A stretch of DNA of 64,000 nt from Lutjanus erythropterus (lineage: Eukaryota > Chordata > Actinopteri > Lutjaniformes > Lutjanidae). Below, in pieces: positions 30,413-43,899 of the stretch. Numbering within the stretch: the stretch's first letter is position 1; each line of letters opens with the position of its first letter. Both the position numbers and the translations under genes were made by a program. The stretch is from assembly GCA_020091685.1 (NCBI GenBank), contig CM034605.1, forward strand, positions 15,286,635 to 15,350,634, given 5' to 3'. A model generated the notes under the pieces. That model was given only the letters and a program-made list of their open reading frames with translations, ran no database searches and was not told the DNA's origin.

Positions 30413-32281
30413 AACATACTTATGGATGGCTGGATGGATGAATGGATGTTTTTCATGGGTGCTGCCATTGTTGTGTGATGTAAGACAACTGCTTCTTCAT
30501 GAAGTTGATGGATTTTCTTCTAGTTCACACCCAGAACTCGACTCGGCGACTTTGAGTGGTGTTCCATTATATTTTTCCCAGTAGGAGTTACGAGTTAATT
30601 CCGAGTTGTCTCGAACGCAGCAAAGAAGAAAGTCTCTCAGTGACACTGGTGTGGCTGTAGGTTCTGGGTCATCTACTATTTCTATTACGGTTTATGTTAT
30701 CTATTGGCCTTTATGGAGCCAAAACTTCTGTTGTATAATGATAACTTTGTTGTTCTTATTTGACACCATTTTGCAAAAGTGCTAAAAACTGACAAATTCC
30801 ATGGTTGGCAGTAAGGTCCACTCTGTGGGTGGTGGTACATCTGCAGTGAACACCATCACAGCTGAAATGCTCTGAAGCAGGACACTGAACCCTAAACAGC
30901 CTGAGGGATGCTGCACTGCGGGCCATCCAGAGCTTTTTAAACCAGTGTCTACTTAATGTGTGGAGGGCTGGAGTGCAAATGTAACTGATATTTGGGGAAA
31001 CTAAAAATTAATTCTAAAACCTAAACTTTATAAGGTTGTTTTGAAACTTTCTTTCAGACTGTATTTATCATTTTTATATTAGCCCATGGTATATCTCAGT
31101 GGTTTGACTACTCACCCTGATAAGTTTAGTTGATATTTACTTCTTTTCCTTTCTCCATTGTTCTTTGATGAGGATGTCTAGATTGTTGTACTGGTTGCCT
31201 CAAAACTCATTAAAATCCCAGGATTCTGTATTTCCAGAGCAGCAACATTCCTCTGGCTTTGTCCTTTCTCTTGTCATGTGGAGAGGCATACAGAGTGCGA
31301 GCAAAAGGCAAACGCAGAAAGATATTTGGTGTGCTCATCCTACAGTAATTGGAACTACTTGAGAGAGAAAAAGTGAGTGAATTATTGAAGAAGACAGTTA
31401 CCTCCACACATCAAACTGTATTTGTTTTTCCCCTGACTGGAAAAACAGATTGTCACTTTGACCATCAAAAAGAAAAGACGTTCAATAGGTTTCGTGAGAT
31501 TGAGGATGTTCTTTGGACCCCGTGTCTGTGCTGATCAGGTTTTCCAGACATTTTTTTTCTAATACTTTATTTTCAGTCTGTTCTCATTAAAAAGAGCAAT
31601 CCATGATACATCCTGAGAAGTCAGTGCAACTGAAGAAAAACACATGAAAATACACAAAACCCGATCCCTGATGACATGCCCCGCACAAACATATGCTTCA
31701 AATACAAAGAAACAACAAAATGGTGGATCATTACGCAAACAGTGTAGCATTGTAGAATTTGAGATCCGTCTTGGTCTTGGTCTTGGTTTCAGTGGCATTT
31801 TCATTCATATCTATCTTGTCACGTTCTCTAGCAAAGAGGACTCATTTCAAAACCTGTCAAAAGCTGCGGGGATATCGCTAAATTGGCTGTGAATTGTCTA
31901 ATTTATTTATCATCACTATCACTGTGACAGGATGTAAGACATCCTCTATAAAATGCACCCAATAACTTAGACTAGATCTAATTAGAAATTTTTATTACCG
32001 TTGATGGCTGTCCCCCTTTTGACGCCCCCTTCCTTCACACGCTCTCCAAGAAAGTGTGGGAGACAAGAGAATAAGCTACTGTCTGGAGCTGTGAGCCAAA
32101 TCTTCTGTAATAAAATTTGGCTACCTCAACCACAAAGAGTTCATCTGCAAAACAGCGTCCAGAAGAAAACACACAGCAGTGTGTTAATCCTGTAATGCAA
32201 TGTGTATTGAGACAGCTGGAACCACATAAAACTTTTAGCGGCGCTTAGAAAAGAAGATAAAGAAAGTAAGATAAGTGTAAC
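30413..32281. other. Gene-free sequence
   Basis: No gene or clear mobile element recognised. Confidence 0.4.
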
Positions 32282-32707
32282 GGCTGGTTCACACTACATG
32301 CTTGAGCATTCATTTCAATGCCCATATTAACAGGTTAGAGCATCCACACAGCCAGTGTGTGCAGCGTTGCTCATGCGTGTGTCAGTTGCGGCTGCAGCCA
32401 CACTTCATCTGGAGATTCAGAGGCTTGCCTGTTTTTCCCGCTTGCTGTGCACGGTTCTCAGCAGATGATCTATTGACATTCATGTTGACATTATATGACT
32501 AACAGGACACCTCGCACTAGAGTTTGATCGTCTCACTGATTGCTTTCAGAAAACAATTGTCTTTTCTTCTCTTCCAAACTCTTCAGCTTTCAGCAGCCTC
32601 CTCGCAGCAGAAGCTCAACCTGTGTGGACGACACAGAGTGTGTGAGCCACAGCAGTTCAGCGACTGGTGCTGTCACACACTGCTCAAGCATGTAGTGTGA
32701 AAAGGCC
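32282..32707. mobile_element. 426-bp DNA element with 27-bp terminal inverted repeats
   Basis: The left end (32282-32308) begins GGCTGGTTCACACTACATGC. The right end (32681-32707), read in reverse complement, begins GGCCTTTTCACACTACATGC. The 27-bp ends match at 24 positions, with all three differences at positions 4-6. The interior has no transposase. No convincing target duplication was seen in the flanks, so the superfamily is undecided (hAT or PIF/Harbinger type). Confidence 0.8.
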
Positions 32708-34500
32708 ATTATGCTGTATCTCAATTTGGATACTTCCATTAGTACACTGTTGTGTAGTACACTTTGTGCACTGGTGTAGTGCACAAATTTCAACAGGCTG
32801 CTGCTGTCTCAAATTTATTCATTTGTGTTCAATTTCACTTCATTCAGCACGAACATCCTTTAGTTTGCACTTAAAATACACCATGATGCCAAACTGGTGA
32901 TGTTTTCTTCAGTTATTTAATATTTAGTCTATCTGTCTGTGTTTTCTTAATGTAGCTGGTAATGTTTTGAACTCTCAGGACCACTGTACCATGAGCCTCA
33001 AAAAGGTCAAAGAAAGTTCAGCGCGACTGTGAAGCAAGCAACGCACGAAGCTTAACAAACCCACATCAGCTTTACAGAAAAGACGGAGAGATTATGTCAT
33101 ATAAATATTGAGCCCACATGTATGGCAGGAAATTCCAGTTTGTTTTGCTATTACTGAACTTCACAAATACTGATTTTTCCTCAAGAAAGTCAGAGCTCCT
33201 CTTTTGACTCGACCATAAACTTTCTGTAAAACATCTCAAGAGCCCTTTTTCTAAAATTACCATTAAAATCATAAGTTCTAAAGAAAACTGTCTGTTATAG
33301 CCTTGACTTCAGGTAACCTGTTTCACTGTGAATGGTGAGAGCACACTGTGTTTTCAATTTAATTTGAGTTGAGTTGAGTTTCAGTCTGAGTTCAGCTGAG
33401 TTCAGCAGTCTGACAAAAAAAAAATTGTGAATATATTCTGTATTTTGCAATCTGTCGACAATGATTTTGCTTGACACCAGAGATGCACGGATTGGCTCTG
33501 ACATCACCTGAAACCACATGTATACATAAATCATCCACCCACCACCGACATGTGTCCTATAACTGTGTTTCATGTGTTTAATTTCCTATAAATTCTTCTT
33601 CAGTTAGAAGCTGCAAAAGTATAGAGAGCTGAACACACAGTGACTTTTAAAAGTGTTGTTCTCTCTGCTCTTCTTCACAGGAGTTGAGTCTCGCAGCACA
33701 CGCTTGTTTGAGAGGAGGAAGGGAGGTCGTCACAGGTTGGTGGAGACAGACGTCCCTATAACCTGCTCGGTGTAAGGTCAGGCTTGCTTTGGCATCTACT
33801 CTGGAGATGATATAAATGGTAACAGAAATGCAAATCAGCACAGCATGGTGTAGCCAGAAGTGCCAATGGAAAAGCCGTAATACTGGAGGACAGATCTGAA
33901 ACAATGCTGCAAACTCCCCCGCATCAACCTCGTTAATATAATCAAAAATAAAGTAATCAGTACACAACATTAATTTTATGGCACATTTACTGTAAAATTC
34001 AAACTGGACCGAAGCTCCAAGAATAAAACATGCACTCTTTGTGAAGAGTAATACCCTTCCTCTCTATTCTCCGCAGGGACAAGATGAAATAATAAGAGAG
34101 CCATGTATGAATGCTTACCTAACTCTAAATTTATTCATGATGCTCCCTTGGAAATGTCTGGAAATAAATCACTTCTTTCCCAGAAACCTCTGGCCCCTGT
34201 CCTCCTGTCCCCCTGCATTTCTCTGGAGTTTTCTCCCGGAGCAGGAGGAGCTCACAGAGAAAGAGAGAAAAGGGGCAGGTGAGAGAAAACAAGAGAACTC
34301 ATTGCCCTTGGAGGTGGAATTAGTTATCACACTAAAAAGTACAGTATGTTTGCTTGGTGCTGCATTAGCAGGTTGATGCTGGGAAACTTCTGTCTCAGTT
34401 AGAAGCAAAGAAGAGCTAAGGAGCAAACAGCAGCCTGGGATGAAAGACTCCGAGGCTGTTTTATGTTGACTCACAGGAAAATGGCAAGTCATTGCTGGCA
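32708..34500. other. Gene-free sequence
   Basis: No gene recognised. Short (GAGTT)n near 33362-33380 is the only tandem pattern. Confidence 0.4.
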
Positions 34501-35115
34501 GAGGTGGACAAAATATTCAGATGCATGACTTAAGTAAAATAATTCACATTGTAAATATATGTTAATATTGCAAGTGAAAGTCCTGCATTTTAATTATTGC
34601 TTAAAGGAATATTTCAGCATTTTGAGAACTCTGCATAGTTGTCTTTTGCTGAAAGTTTGACACTCACGTCTGTGTCATTAGCTGTATAAAGATGGATGAT
34701 GCACCTCCACCTCCACTTCCTCTCACTGTTCAAAACTGAAGCCAAAATATCCTCGATATGAGCGCTTGTACTGGTGACATTTGGATCCAGATGTACTAGT
34801 GACAAGGTGGTCCTGTCCATACAGCTGTACAGCTGGCCAACTCAACTGCGAGCAGAGTTCAGCTGCTGTCAAGCAAGTTTAAGCCATCTTTTTTTTTTCT
34901 GGTAGTATGCTTACATGTTTGAAGCAGGTCTAAAATGAAAATAAAAGAAAAAGAAAAATGTATGCATTAATTATACACTACATACATTTTACATTTTGTT
35001 TGCAATCTATTCGCCCTGCAAATAATTTACAATGAATAAAATGTGTATATCATCATGTCAGTAGCATTTTACTGTTGCAGTTCCTCAAGACGGAGCTCAT
35101 TAAATTATTTGATAT
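34501..35115. repeat. Broken copy of a TACTTAAGTA-rich percomorph repeat
   Basis: GGCAGAGGTGGACAAAATAT followed by GACTTAAGTAAAATAATTC and AGTGAAAGTCCTGCATTTTA is the left part of an abundant fish repeat. A later part (TAGCATTTTACTGTTGCAG, 35062-35080) recurs about 450 bp on. The sequence between them (34610-35040) is unrelated, so the element was probably interrupted. The right half of the family is seen again at 62285-62626. Confidence 0.5.
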
Positions 35116-38100
35116 ATAATATATCTAGTTATATTCCATTAATTCCTGATCAGTGTGTCCCACTGCTGTTAAACCTTCCTCATTAGGATATTTAAAGCCA
35201 AAGGGAATAAGAGAACCTTTTAAAGCTAAACCTTTTAGTGACTCTGGGTTAAGGCCCCTCTCATGGACCCTTTGGTGTCCAACGATATATACTTCCAAGA
35301 GCCAGTAATGAGGAATCAGAAATGCATCATTAAGTCTGTGAGAAACTGGCTGTGCGACGGCCCTTATCTGTCCCAGCCTGCGTCAAATCCAGTTACCACC
35401 AGAGGACAAGGAGTTTGGTGGTTAACTTAACACAGATTGCAGATGACAAGACAGACAGAAACAAAGATATGTGCAGGTTTTCACCGCTGTGGTAGCAGCA
35501 GATAATCAGATGTGTGACATCTTACTTGTCTGATACTTAAATTCCCAGTGTCTTTTCCATTTCCATGTCTCAAATCCACTGTTTTTTTTCCCCCCGTTCC
35601 TTTTAAATGTCAGTCACTGTGTGGGTAGAGTCTGAGTAGAATTTGTGAGAGCCTAATGACATGAAATGTAGATCTTTAAAATCTGGGAGCACCCATGGGA
35701 AAGTGAAAGCCCAGGTGAGAATGAGAGATGGAATAGAGGATGTTCTTGCATCTGCGAGCCCCATAAGAATGCATATTTTATACATATGGTGGGAATACAC
35801 ATTTGTATGCACACAAACTCTTTGCAAACTCACAGACATACACAGCAGGCTGTTTATGCATGGAAAAGAACAATTCAATTCTTTTTTTTCCAACTCTAAA
35901 TATCCATATTTATATCCTTTGTCCCTCCTTTCTCATGCATCGTGTCATTATATCAGCGGGTTCCTCCCTCTGTACTGCCAGTCTTCTCTATATGGACTTC
36001 CTCTGAGACTCTGATACTCGACTCTAACAAGCACAAAAGGCAGGAACAGTATAGCAGCCTGAAGCTCCCTGTAGGCCAACGGCGCCTGAGGTCAGAAACA
36101 AAGAAAACATCATGGTTTGTGCAGCCTTGAAAAAGATGAGCGGGAGAATACAAACGCGTCAGCTGACTGAATCATCGAATAATAAATCTGTGATGTTCGT
36201 GCAGGAAAACAAACAGTAACACACACTCGTCAGATTTTTTTCCTGTCAGGTAGATTGTAATTCAGGTGCAGCTGCTGGCTAAACCCCTCTGAACAGTGAA
36301 GTACAATCATCGATCAAGTTAAGGATTTCTCCACACAGTTCTTCTCTATTGCCTCTCTTCAACCAAAAACGCAATGACAAAAATGTACAGAACTGACTAA
36401 ACAGTTTATCTGTTCTAATGCAAGCTGTAAACATTAGCATTTCTGGCTAACTAGCTCACTACCTAGAGTAGTAATGCTAACGTGGTGTTATTTCCAAGGC
36501 AAAGGTGCACATAGAGAAATTAAGTGACATCACTTTGTTTGGTTACAGGTTGCATTAGAAAAAACCCATTTGGGTGTAAGCTGTGTGGAAGCCAGTGGTG
36601 GATACTACGAGTTTAAGCTAACGTTAGCTTCCTTGTCCTGCTCTTTATTGGATTTGGAGAAATTTACACTAAAGCAACCTCAGCCAAACTCGTTACTCAA
36701 ATAGCATTGCCAAACACGTCGGTTTTTCCTATCCTCAAAGCTTTTTCTTTTGTAAAAGCTAAAAAAGGCTGAAGCACTGCGAGGTGTTGTGATATGTCAG
36801 TCCAGCAGTCTGGCACACCAGAAGTGCATTTCTCAGTGCCAGTCAACATGTGATTCAGTTTCTCTGCTGTTTTCCAATCACACATAGAGCTGATCCTCAT
36901 AATAACATCATGAATTTATAGCTTTTTATGTGATCTTGGATAAAAAGCGGACCCTCCCTGCCTGTCTACTCTGCTCATCTCTCTCCCTCTCTGTAGACAC
37001 AACTGACAAATGTGTGGAATAAGTGCATTATTTAAAAAAGCAACTAAAAATAGCACTGATTGAAAACAGGAAAACAGAGGAAGAGGAGAGAAATGGAAAT
37101 CATGGGATGGATATTTAATCATTTATCTGAATCAGATCAGTTAATATAATTTATGTTGTTTATAGTAGGTTATGTTAACTTTCCATGCGATATTCACTCA
37201 CAAAGTGCGGAAAAAATAGAACAGACGGTGAAACTAATGCTGTAGATCACAAGCCGACCATGGAGCTGCAGTGCACTCTGTGTGTTCAGCCCAATCGATT
37301 AAGATGGTGTATTTTGGCTGGTCATCTAACTTGTGTTGCTTGTCCAACAATCTGGGATCTGGAATCTGGATTAATAAACGCAGCCATTAATTGCACAATA
37401 AAGACACATTTACATACTTCTAGTTTTAAGAGTCTGCCAGAGGACACATTACCAACTAACTCAGAGTTAGTGTTGATTTGGTAGCTAGCAATAGCTGATA
37501 ACATGTGGTCATGTCTAAAGAGGAACTCTATACTCTCACGAGATTTGTGTTGCTGTTTCTTCTTTGTTCATGTCTTTCCTCTGTCTGTAGGCTGTCCAAG
37601 TCTCTTATTGCATTTAAAAGTAGTTTATATTTATGACTTATTTATTTTGTTTTAGCACTGTAGAGAAGCATAAATGAGCTACAACTAACATTTTGTTGTG
37701 AAACCCTGTTTTTTAGCAGTATAGCCTACTATATTATGTTTGTCTTCATGCATAGCATAAGACGATGTAAAGTGTTTGGAGTGCTACTGTGCAAATCTAG
37801 GGTTCCCTTATAGACACAACCATAACGTCTGCTGGGTATAGCTATAATTTCAAAATCATTGGTCACCAGCTTGAAATAAGAGGCTGCTGTTTTCTACCTC
37901 TGTCTGATATCAAGGACCCAGTGTCCATTTCTACTGGTAAATCAGCCACTGATATTATTGTAAACTGCAGAGAACTTGACAGGTATCAACAATAACTGAA
38001 GGTTTGCTCAGAGATGGAAGGATAGGACAGAAATGTGGATGAAAAACCACACAGCTGTATGAAAGAGAAGTCACTTGTTTAGGCTGTATGGATTCTATTT

Positions 38101-38820
38101 TTTGATTTTTGCTATTTGCAGTGACTTCTCAAACAGTCATTGCTCTGCAAGACGGAAACTGCTGACTACCAGCAGGTACATACACATTGCGAACTAGACA
38201 TAACCCTTGGGAGTTCAGTGCAAGTCAACAACTCAACTTTCAAAAAACTTTCCACGAATAACCACCACCACCACCATCAGCAGCAGCAGCCTTGGCATGA
38301 ATGAATCCCATCCTGAAACTTCTTTCTCAGTGGCTGAATGTGAGCTAGGGTGAATTTTGGAAGCACAGTGTCGAATCACCTCCTTTACTTTAACTGTAAC
38401 TTCAAACTGAACTTCAGGTAGTTCCCTTTCTCACTTCATGCACAGGAACTATTGATGTTTATCTTTCCCTCTTCCTTCAGTTCAGTGTCAAAAAGCCCCT
38501 GAAGACATCAAACACTCAGGTGGAAGAAGTAGAAGAAGAAGAAGTGGGAGATAAATCTTAGGTGATATTGTGTATGAGTGTGTGAAGGAGGGGGAGGTAG
38601 CAGGAGTAAGTAGAGGGTGCTCTGGGCATCAGAGGAGACTTTAATCATCACCGAGGTGAGGAATGCAGGGAGGGTTCTGAATAGATCTATTTTTCGTCTC
38701 TGGTGGGTCTGGGCATAAACAAACAGGAAGATGACGACAGGTGCAGGTAATCACGCTGTCTTTTATAGGTTTTCTTTCACTCTCTGTCTCCATCTGCCCT
38801 CTGGAAATCACTGACTGTAC
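35116..38820. other. Gene-free sequence with short triplet repeat
   Basis: No supported gene. An (ACC)n(AGC)n triplet tract lies at 38261-38291. A possible but unsupported terminal exon is discussed at 38481-38561. Other frames (35661-36014, 37185-37484) match nothing known. Confidence 0.4.
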
Positions 38821-39440
38821 ACTCTTAGAAAGAAGGGTTCCTGAAGCGTTCCTCCTGAAGTGCTGAGGGCTTTTGCTTCCGAAGAACACTGTTTTGCAGA
38901 AGGTGTTTGTCAAGGGTTTCTTTGTAAGACTGAGGGTTCCATTAAGAACCATTTTCATCCCCAGAACAGATTGTTGAAAACCTTGAAGAACTCTTTACTC
39001 AGGGATTCTTTGTACCGCAATATAAAAGATTTCTTGGTAGAACCTCCTAGGTGGGTATTATCTTAAAATATAAAAAGGGTTCTCAATAGAACAGCCTGGA
39101 TTAGTTCTTGTTAGCACCCAGAAGGTTGAATGGTCTCAGATAGAACCCTCAGAAAGTGTTCTGGCTGGGTTCTAGATAAAACCCTGGAATATAAGCCCCT
39201 TAGTGGGTTCTAGATAAAAAAAGAAAAAAGGGTTCTTTGTAAGATTAAGGGTTCCATTAAAAAACCTTTTCATCCAAAGAACCCTTTTGGAAAAAATGAG
39301 TTCTCAAGGATTGTTGAAATCCTTGAAGAACTCTTTAGTCAAGGGTTCTTTATACCATGGTTCAACCCTTCATGTTGGGTTTTGGCTAGAACTCTCTGAA
39401 TGGAACTTTTATAAAAGATTCTACTAGGAACCAAAAAGGA
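38821..39440. repeat. GGTTC/GAACC-rich repeat, tandemly duplicated
   Basis: The motif GGGTTC and its complement recur many times. A larger unit is duplicated about 313 bp apart: TTCTTTGTAAGACTGAGGG near 38919 is matched by TTCTTTGTAAGATTAAGGG near 39232, and CCTTGAAGAACTCTTTACTC by CCTTGAAGAACTCTTTAGTC. No coding sequence. Confidence 0.75.
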
Positions 39441-40442
39441 TGACTGATGGTTTCAAACCTGACATATTGCTCGCCAATTGAACCACTTCTGCAGAAAAAC
39501 TGACATATTTCATTTGTTCCTACACAATGCTGAAAAGTTCAGCCTTCCTCTGACTTATTAAAACAAATTCCCCCTGATGTCTTTATTAAATCCCGAAGAA
39601 TAAATCCTAAAATATTATATACATGCAGTTTGGCACTCGGGTGTAGTTCCTCTCCCTTGGCTCTGTTACTGACAGTACTCGGAGGAGACGACCTCCATTT
39701 AAAGCTGTAATCCATTGTCAGTTTACAAGAGGAAAAATCCCTCATGGTGAAAAAAATAACAATGGTCTTTTCTTCTGTCTGACAAAGAGAGACGACTGGA
39801 AGCTGCAGTGAGGGAAGAGAGGGAGAAAAGTGATGTAGCATTTCCGAGTTTTTTGGACTTTGTTGGATTTGCTTTCACCCCTGGCCTGGAGAGACACAAG
39901 TGAGGTGGAAGGGAAGTGAAGGCTGGTCGGTTCAGACCGAGTCATTTCATTGTTTTCAGGCTGTAGCTGAAGGTGACACATTGATGGTTGTTTGAAAGAG
40001 TTTCGGTGAAGTGCATAGATTAATTCTGAGTTTGTTTATGCCGGGGGAATGCGTCTGGCCTTCATAAATCCAAGCTACCAAAGTTAGGAGAGACATGGAC
40101 ATTCACAGTAAAGTGACTGTTTGTTTAGGAGCCCTAGAAAAACATTGAGAGGTACTTTTTCACCCACATTGAAGAATTCAGGAGACAAATATATTTATAA
40201 TATTTCAGAATAGTGTGTAACTCCTTTAACGGATCGATTCATCCAAAAGGCAACTATTTTTCTAATTTTCCCCTATTTTATATGTTCTTGCAGAAAGTTT
40301 GGTTTCTTATGTTACTTGTGAGTTTCTTAGACTCTGTTATTAATGCTCACAGCATTAGAAAATTACATTTAGAAAGTGCACCAGCAATATCTCTTTCTAG
40401 AATGAGTATCTTTTATTTAATCTGAGTGTAAATGTAAGAAAT
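39441..40442. other. Gene-free sequence
   Basis: Frames at 39539-39841 and 39742-39981 (-) match nothing known. No element ends. Confidence 0.4.
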
Positions 40443-40715
40443 TTAAAGAACCACTGTGGAGGATTTAGTGGCATCTAGTGGTGCAGATTGCAACCAATTC
40501 GCCTCAACCTCGGTGGCTGCGAAACTCTCAAAAAATAGGAAAGGCCATATATAGAGTTAGTATTTGGTTTGTCTGTTTGTCCCATGCCCTCTGTAGATAT
40601 AACAAATAAATGTCTCATTCTAAAGTAACGAACACACAATTCTTATTTTCTGGTGATTATGCACTGCCACTTTCTGCCAATAGATCACTGGAAAGTGTAG
40701 ACAGTGGTCCTTCAA
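40443..40715 (+). mobile_element. TTAAAGG-ended non-autonomous element, copy 2
   Basis: 273 bp. The left end TTAAAGAACCACTGT is matched in inversion by the right end (reverse complement TTGAAGGACCACTGT), 13 of 15 positions. Interior GGATTTAGTGGCATCTAGTG and TTCTTATTTTCTGGTGATTA identify the family also seen at 19474-19826. Confidence 0.7.
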
Positions 40716-43269
40716 AAAATGTGAAATATTGCAAAAAAGTTTTTATGCTTGGCTGAGGTGTAGACATTCATATTGATAAAAAGCAAAAATGTAATGACAT
40801 GCAAAGGAAACAGGCATAGTGAATAAGGGACCAACATGAGGCATGTGATTTTAACGCCCATGGAGACAAAAAGATGGTGACAGACAAAAATATCAGATCT
40901 AGGTGGAGCAATGAGGAGCCTGTAACCTTAAATTAAGACGTGAAACAGACATAAATCATATCATATTTTCATTATGTTTTCCACATTGTTTTGTCTAATT
41001 TAAAGTTTGACTGGCGCTCTTTTAATCACATTATCTCCACCCAATTTCTAATATTTTCACAGTGCTTGTGTGTTCTGTTTATTTTTCAAATCCTTTTACC
41101 ATGAATGCTGGTTGCTGGTCCATGTGAGGAGCTGCACACCTGTGGATGATCCTCATCAGTAGGTGATATAAGTTGAGAGCAGCTGCTGCTAGAAAGCTGC
41201 TGCTTATTTCTTTGTTAAATGTATAAGTTCTGTGTTCTCAGTTCCTCGTCAGGCTATTTTTCAGCCTCTCTGTCCTTTTAGTCATCTGCAACTTCTGTTT
41301 TTGTGATCAGTTTCTTTTGTGCATTCTTTAGTAAAGAATCTCTAGTTACCTTCTCCAGTGTCTCCCAGTCTGCTTCTGGATCTTTAAATCTAAAGTATCA
41401 CATAGTAGTCGTGTATGGAGACATGAATTAATTAACATTTTCTTTTGCTGATTTTCTGTAAATCTGCTTAACATTTGCAATGGAATGAATGGATGGAAAC
41501 TATACTGTGTGTGAAGCACATCTTGTGAGCGTGTTAATTTGTGACTGAAGAGCTTTCAGGAGACATTGATGTCTTACAAAGAAGCATTTATTGAAGTTCT
41601 ATCGAGGAGAATAGAGAAGCATCACAAAGTAATCGCTGTGTAACTGCCACCCAGTTCTGAAGATTCTGTCAAAGAGTATTTAACCTGTATTGTAAATGTA
41701 TTCTAACTGTAAAGTCATGCCCCATGCAGCACCCTCCGCTCCAATTCTGTGTAAATCTGCTGGATCTACTTTAAAGCACAAATCCATCCACATATCCCCC
41801 TATGGCCTTGGTCTCTCTGGGAGACAGAGACGGCGTTATCAGGACAGCTGCCCTGGCCAGCCCAGAGACAAAGATGAGACATGCTTTTAGGATTTGTACC
41901 TGCCCCCCAAACTTGACCTGTATGGTCGTATTACTTTTAGCCTAAAGGAGGAAAATTTTCTTCACACTTAACATTTTTTACCGGAACTATTTTCACCAAA
42001 TATCGTCACACTTAATTATGGTGGAAGAAACATTTCCAAACCTGAGCAAATAAAACCAAAACTATCTGCTAACCAGAAACATCTCAGTTATGGAAAACGT
42101 TTTCTGTTGTTGTTTTCCTTTAATTGTACTGCTACATCGGAGCAGTAATTGCTTGTTGATAGATTTAAAACAAGCTTGCTGAAAAAATCGAAAGTGTATT
42201 TGTAGAATATTGCCCCAGTGATATTTGTTTATCACTGAAAAAGGTATTGACTTTTGCAGACTACTGCATGAATGTTGTGTGCATTTGTTTTGTATGCAAA
42301 GGGATGAGTAAGGTGGGTGTTTGACAGCATGCAGGTGTGATAGAATGTAATGTCTGTTTAAAAAATACAGTATAGAAAATGTTTTATTCAGCAGACAATC
42401 GGAGTTACAGTGCCTCTGTTTTGCCACGTTGTTGACTGTGGTCAGTTGGGAGGACGAGCTAATATGGTGCAGTGCTCTTGTGATGAAACTTATTTATTTG
42501 AGCTGTGGACAAGACGTGAGAGGAGTTAAGAGAGAAGCGCAATGAGGTGAGAGAAAAACAAATTCAGACCATTAATCATGACAGCTGATTGTGGTCTGCA
42601 ACGCAAACATCTCAAATTGCTTTCCTGTCTCAGACATTCTCATTAGCACCGCTCTCTGTTGTCTTTCTTTGTCTTCCTCTTTCCCTCTCGCTTCTGTATG
42701 TGCCTTGATTTGGAAAGCAGCAGTGACAGCGAGTTAGATTAACTGTTTCTTCCAGTAAAAAAAAAAAAAAATCATTGCCCCAAAGTACAATAAATCACTG
42801 TCTATAATGCAACAGTTAAAAAAAAAAATTGCACTCGCCTGGCAGGACTTTGAATGTCATCTACATCACCGTTTAATGATAGAGACTCGAGTGCTGAATC
42901 TACTGTTGGTGTTAACAAGAAAAAACGCTGATAGTTTTGAACACACACAATGTACCCCCGGGGCAAGACAAGGCTGGGCGTGAGATTAAACACAGCAATT
43001 TGCAAGGCAGGGTAAAATCAAGGCCTGAGCACCATGAGAGGAAAAGAAAATGTGTGAATTGATTCACGTTTATTGGAATAAGGCGGTAAGATCTTATCAG
43101 TTTTTATGAAAAAACGATAATACTTTATTGTCTGAATGATTCTTCATTTTTTTCTTGTCACAAAAAAGATGAGCAACAAAAATACACTTAACATAACATT
43201 ACAATCACAAAAAGATATAAAGACAAACAAAATACAGACATTTAACATTACAGTCACGGAGGACCGTAT
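40716..43269. other. Gene-free sequence
   Basis: About 41100-41400 (CTGCACACCTGTGGATGATC to CAGTCTGCTTCTGGATC) has the look of a dispersed fish repeat, but I cannot name it. A14 and A10 runs lie near 42757 and 42818. No gene recognised. Confidence 0.35.
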
Positions 43270-43279
43270 TCACGTCAAT

Positions 43280-43890
43280 GATCGGCAATGTACATTTGAT
43301 CTGAGCTTAAGCTCCATATTTATTTTTAGGATTGACTGGTGTATAATTGATTTCTTCAGTCTAAACTGATTCATAAAGTCTCTCCAGAGGTTGCCCTGCA
43401 ATGTTTGTGCTGATTTTAATTTGGTGGAGTAGCTTTGACTGAAAATAAATGGACAAACACTTGTATTACAGTACTGTAGGACACTCATATTCACAGAGGG
43501 AAAAAAAATAAAACAAAAATTTGTTACTCTCTCCTAAGGGTCTGAGGCAGCCAAGAAAATAAATTCTTTGCTTTGTGTTTTAGCTGACAAAGTAAATCAG
43601 TATGGTCTCTCCATGATAACAGATGGTCAATCATGACACCCAAGTGTCTGTATGAAAATACCTGCTTGATTTTTTTTTTTCATTATGGATAACAAAAGGA
43701 ACATTATGAGAGTCAAATGAGGAGCCAATGCAATCTCTTCTGTTTTCTTTGTGTGAATTTCGAGAGCGTTATTATCACTCCATTCAACCATTTTGTCAAC
43801 ATTTGCTCTGAAGACAGAAACTGGGCACAAACACAGTTGTCAGTGAAGCCTTGGAGTGTGAGTGAGTGCATGTATGCATCACCAACAACA
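43280..43890 (-). pseudogene. Decayed LINE reverse-transcriptase fragment
   Basis: Read on the minus strand, a broken frame carries the C-terminal landmarks of a non-LTR retrotransposon polymerase. In order: an N-terminal KMVEWSDNNALEIHTKKTEE segment (the EWcdxNxLxLNxxKTKE motif), then YRHLGVMIDHLLSWRDHTD (the YKYLGxxID-LSW motif), then SVLQYCNTSVCPF. It needs several frame changes and contains stops. The family is probably a Jockey/Rex/L2-type LINE. Only the 3' end survives, as with most 5'-truncated insertions. Confidence 0.75.
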
Positions 43891-43899
43891 TAATGCAAT

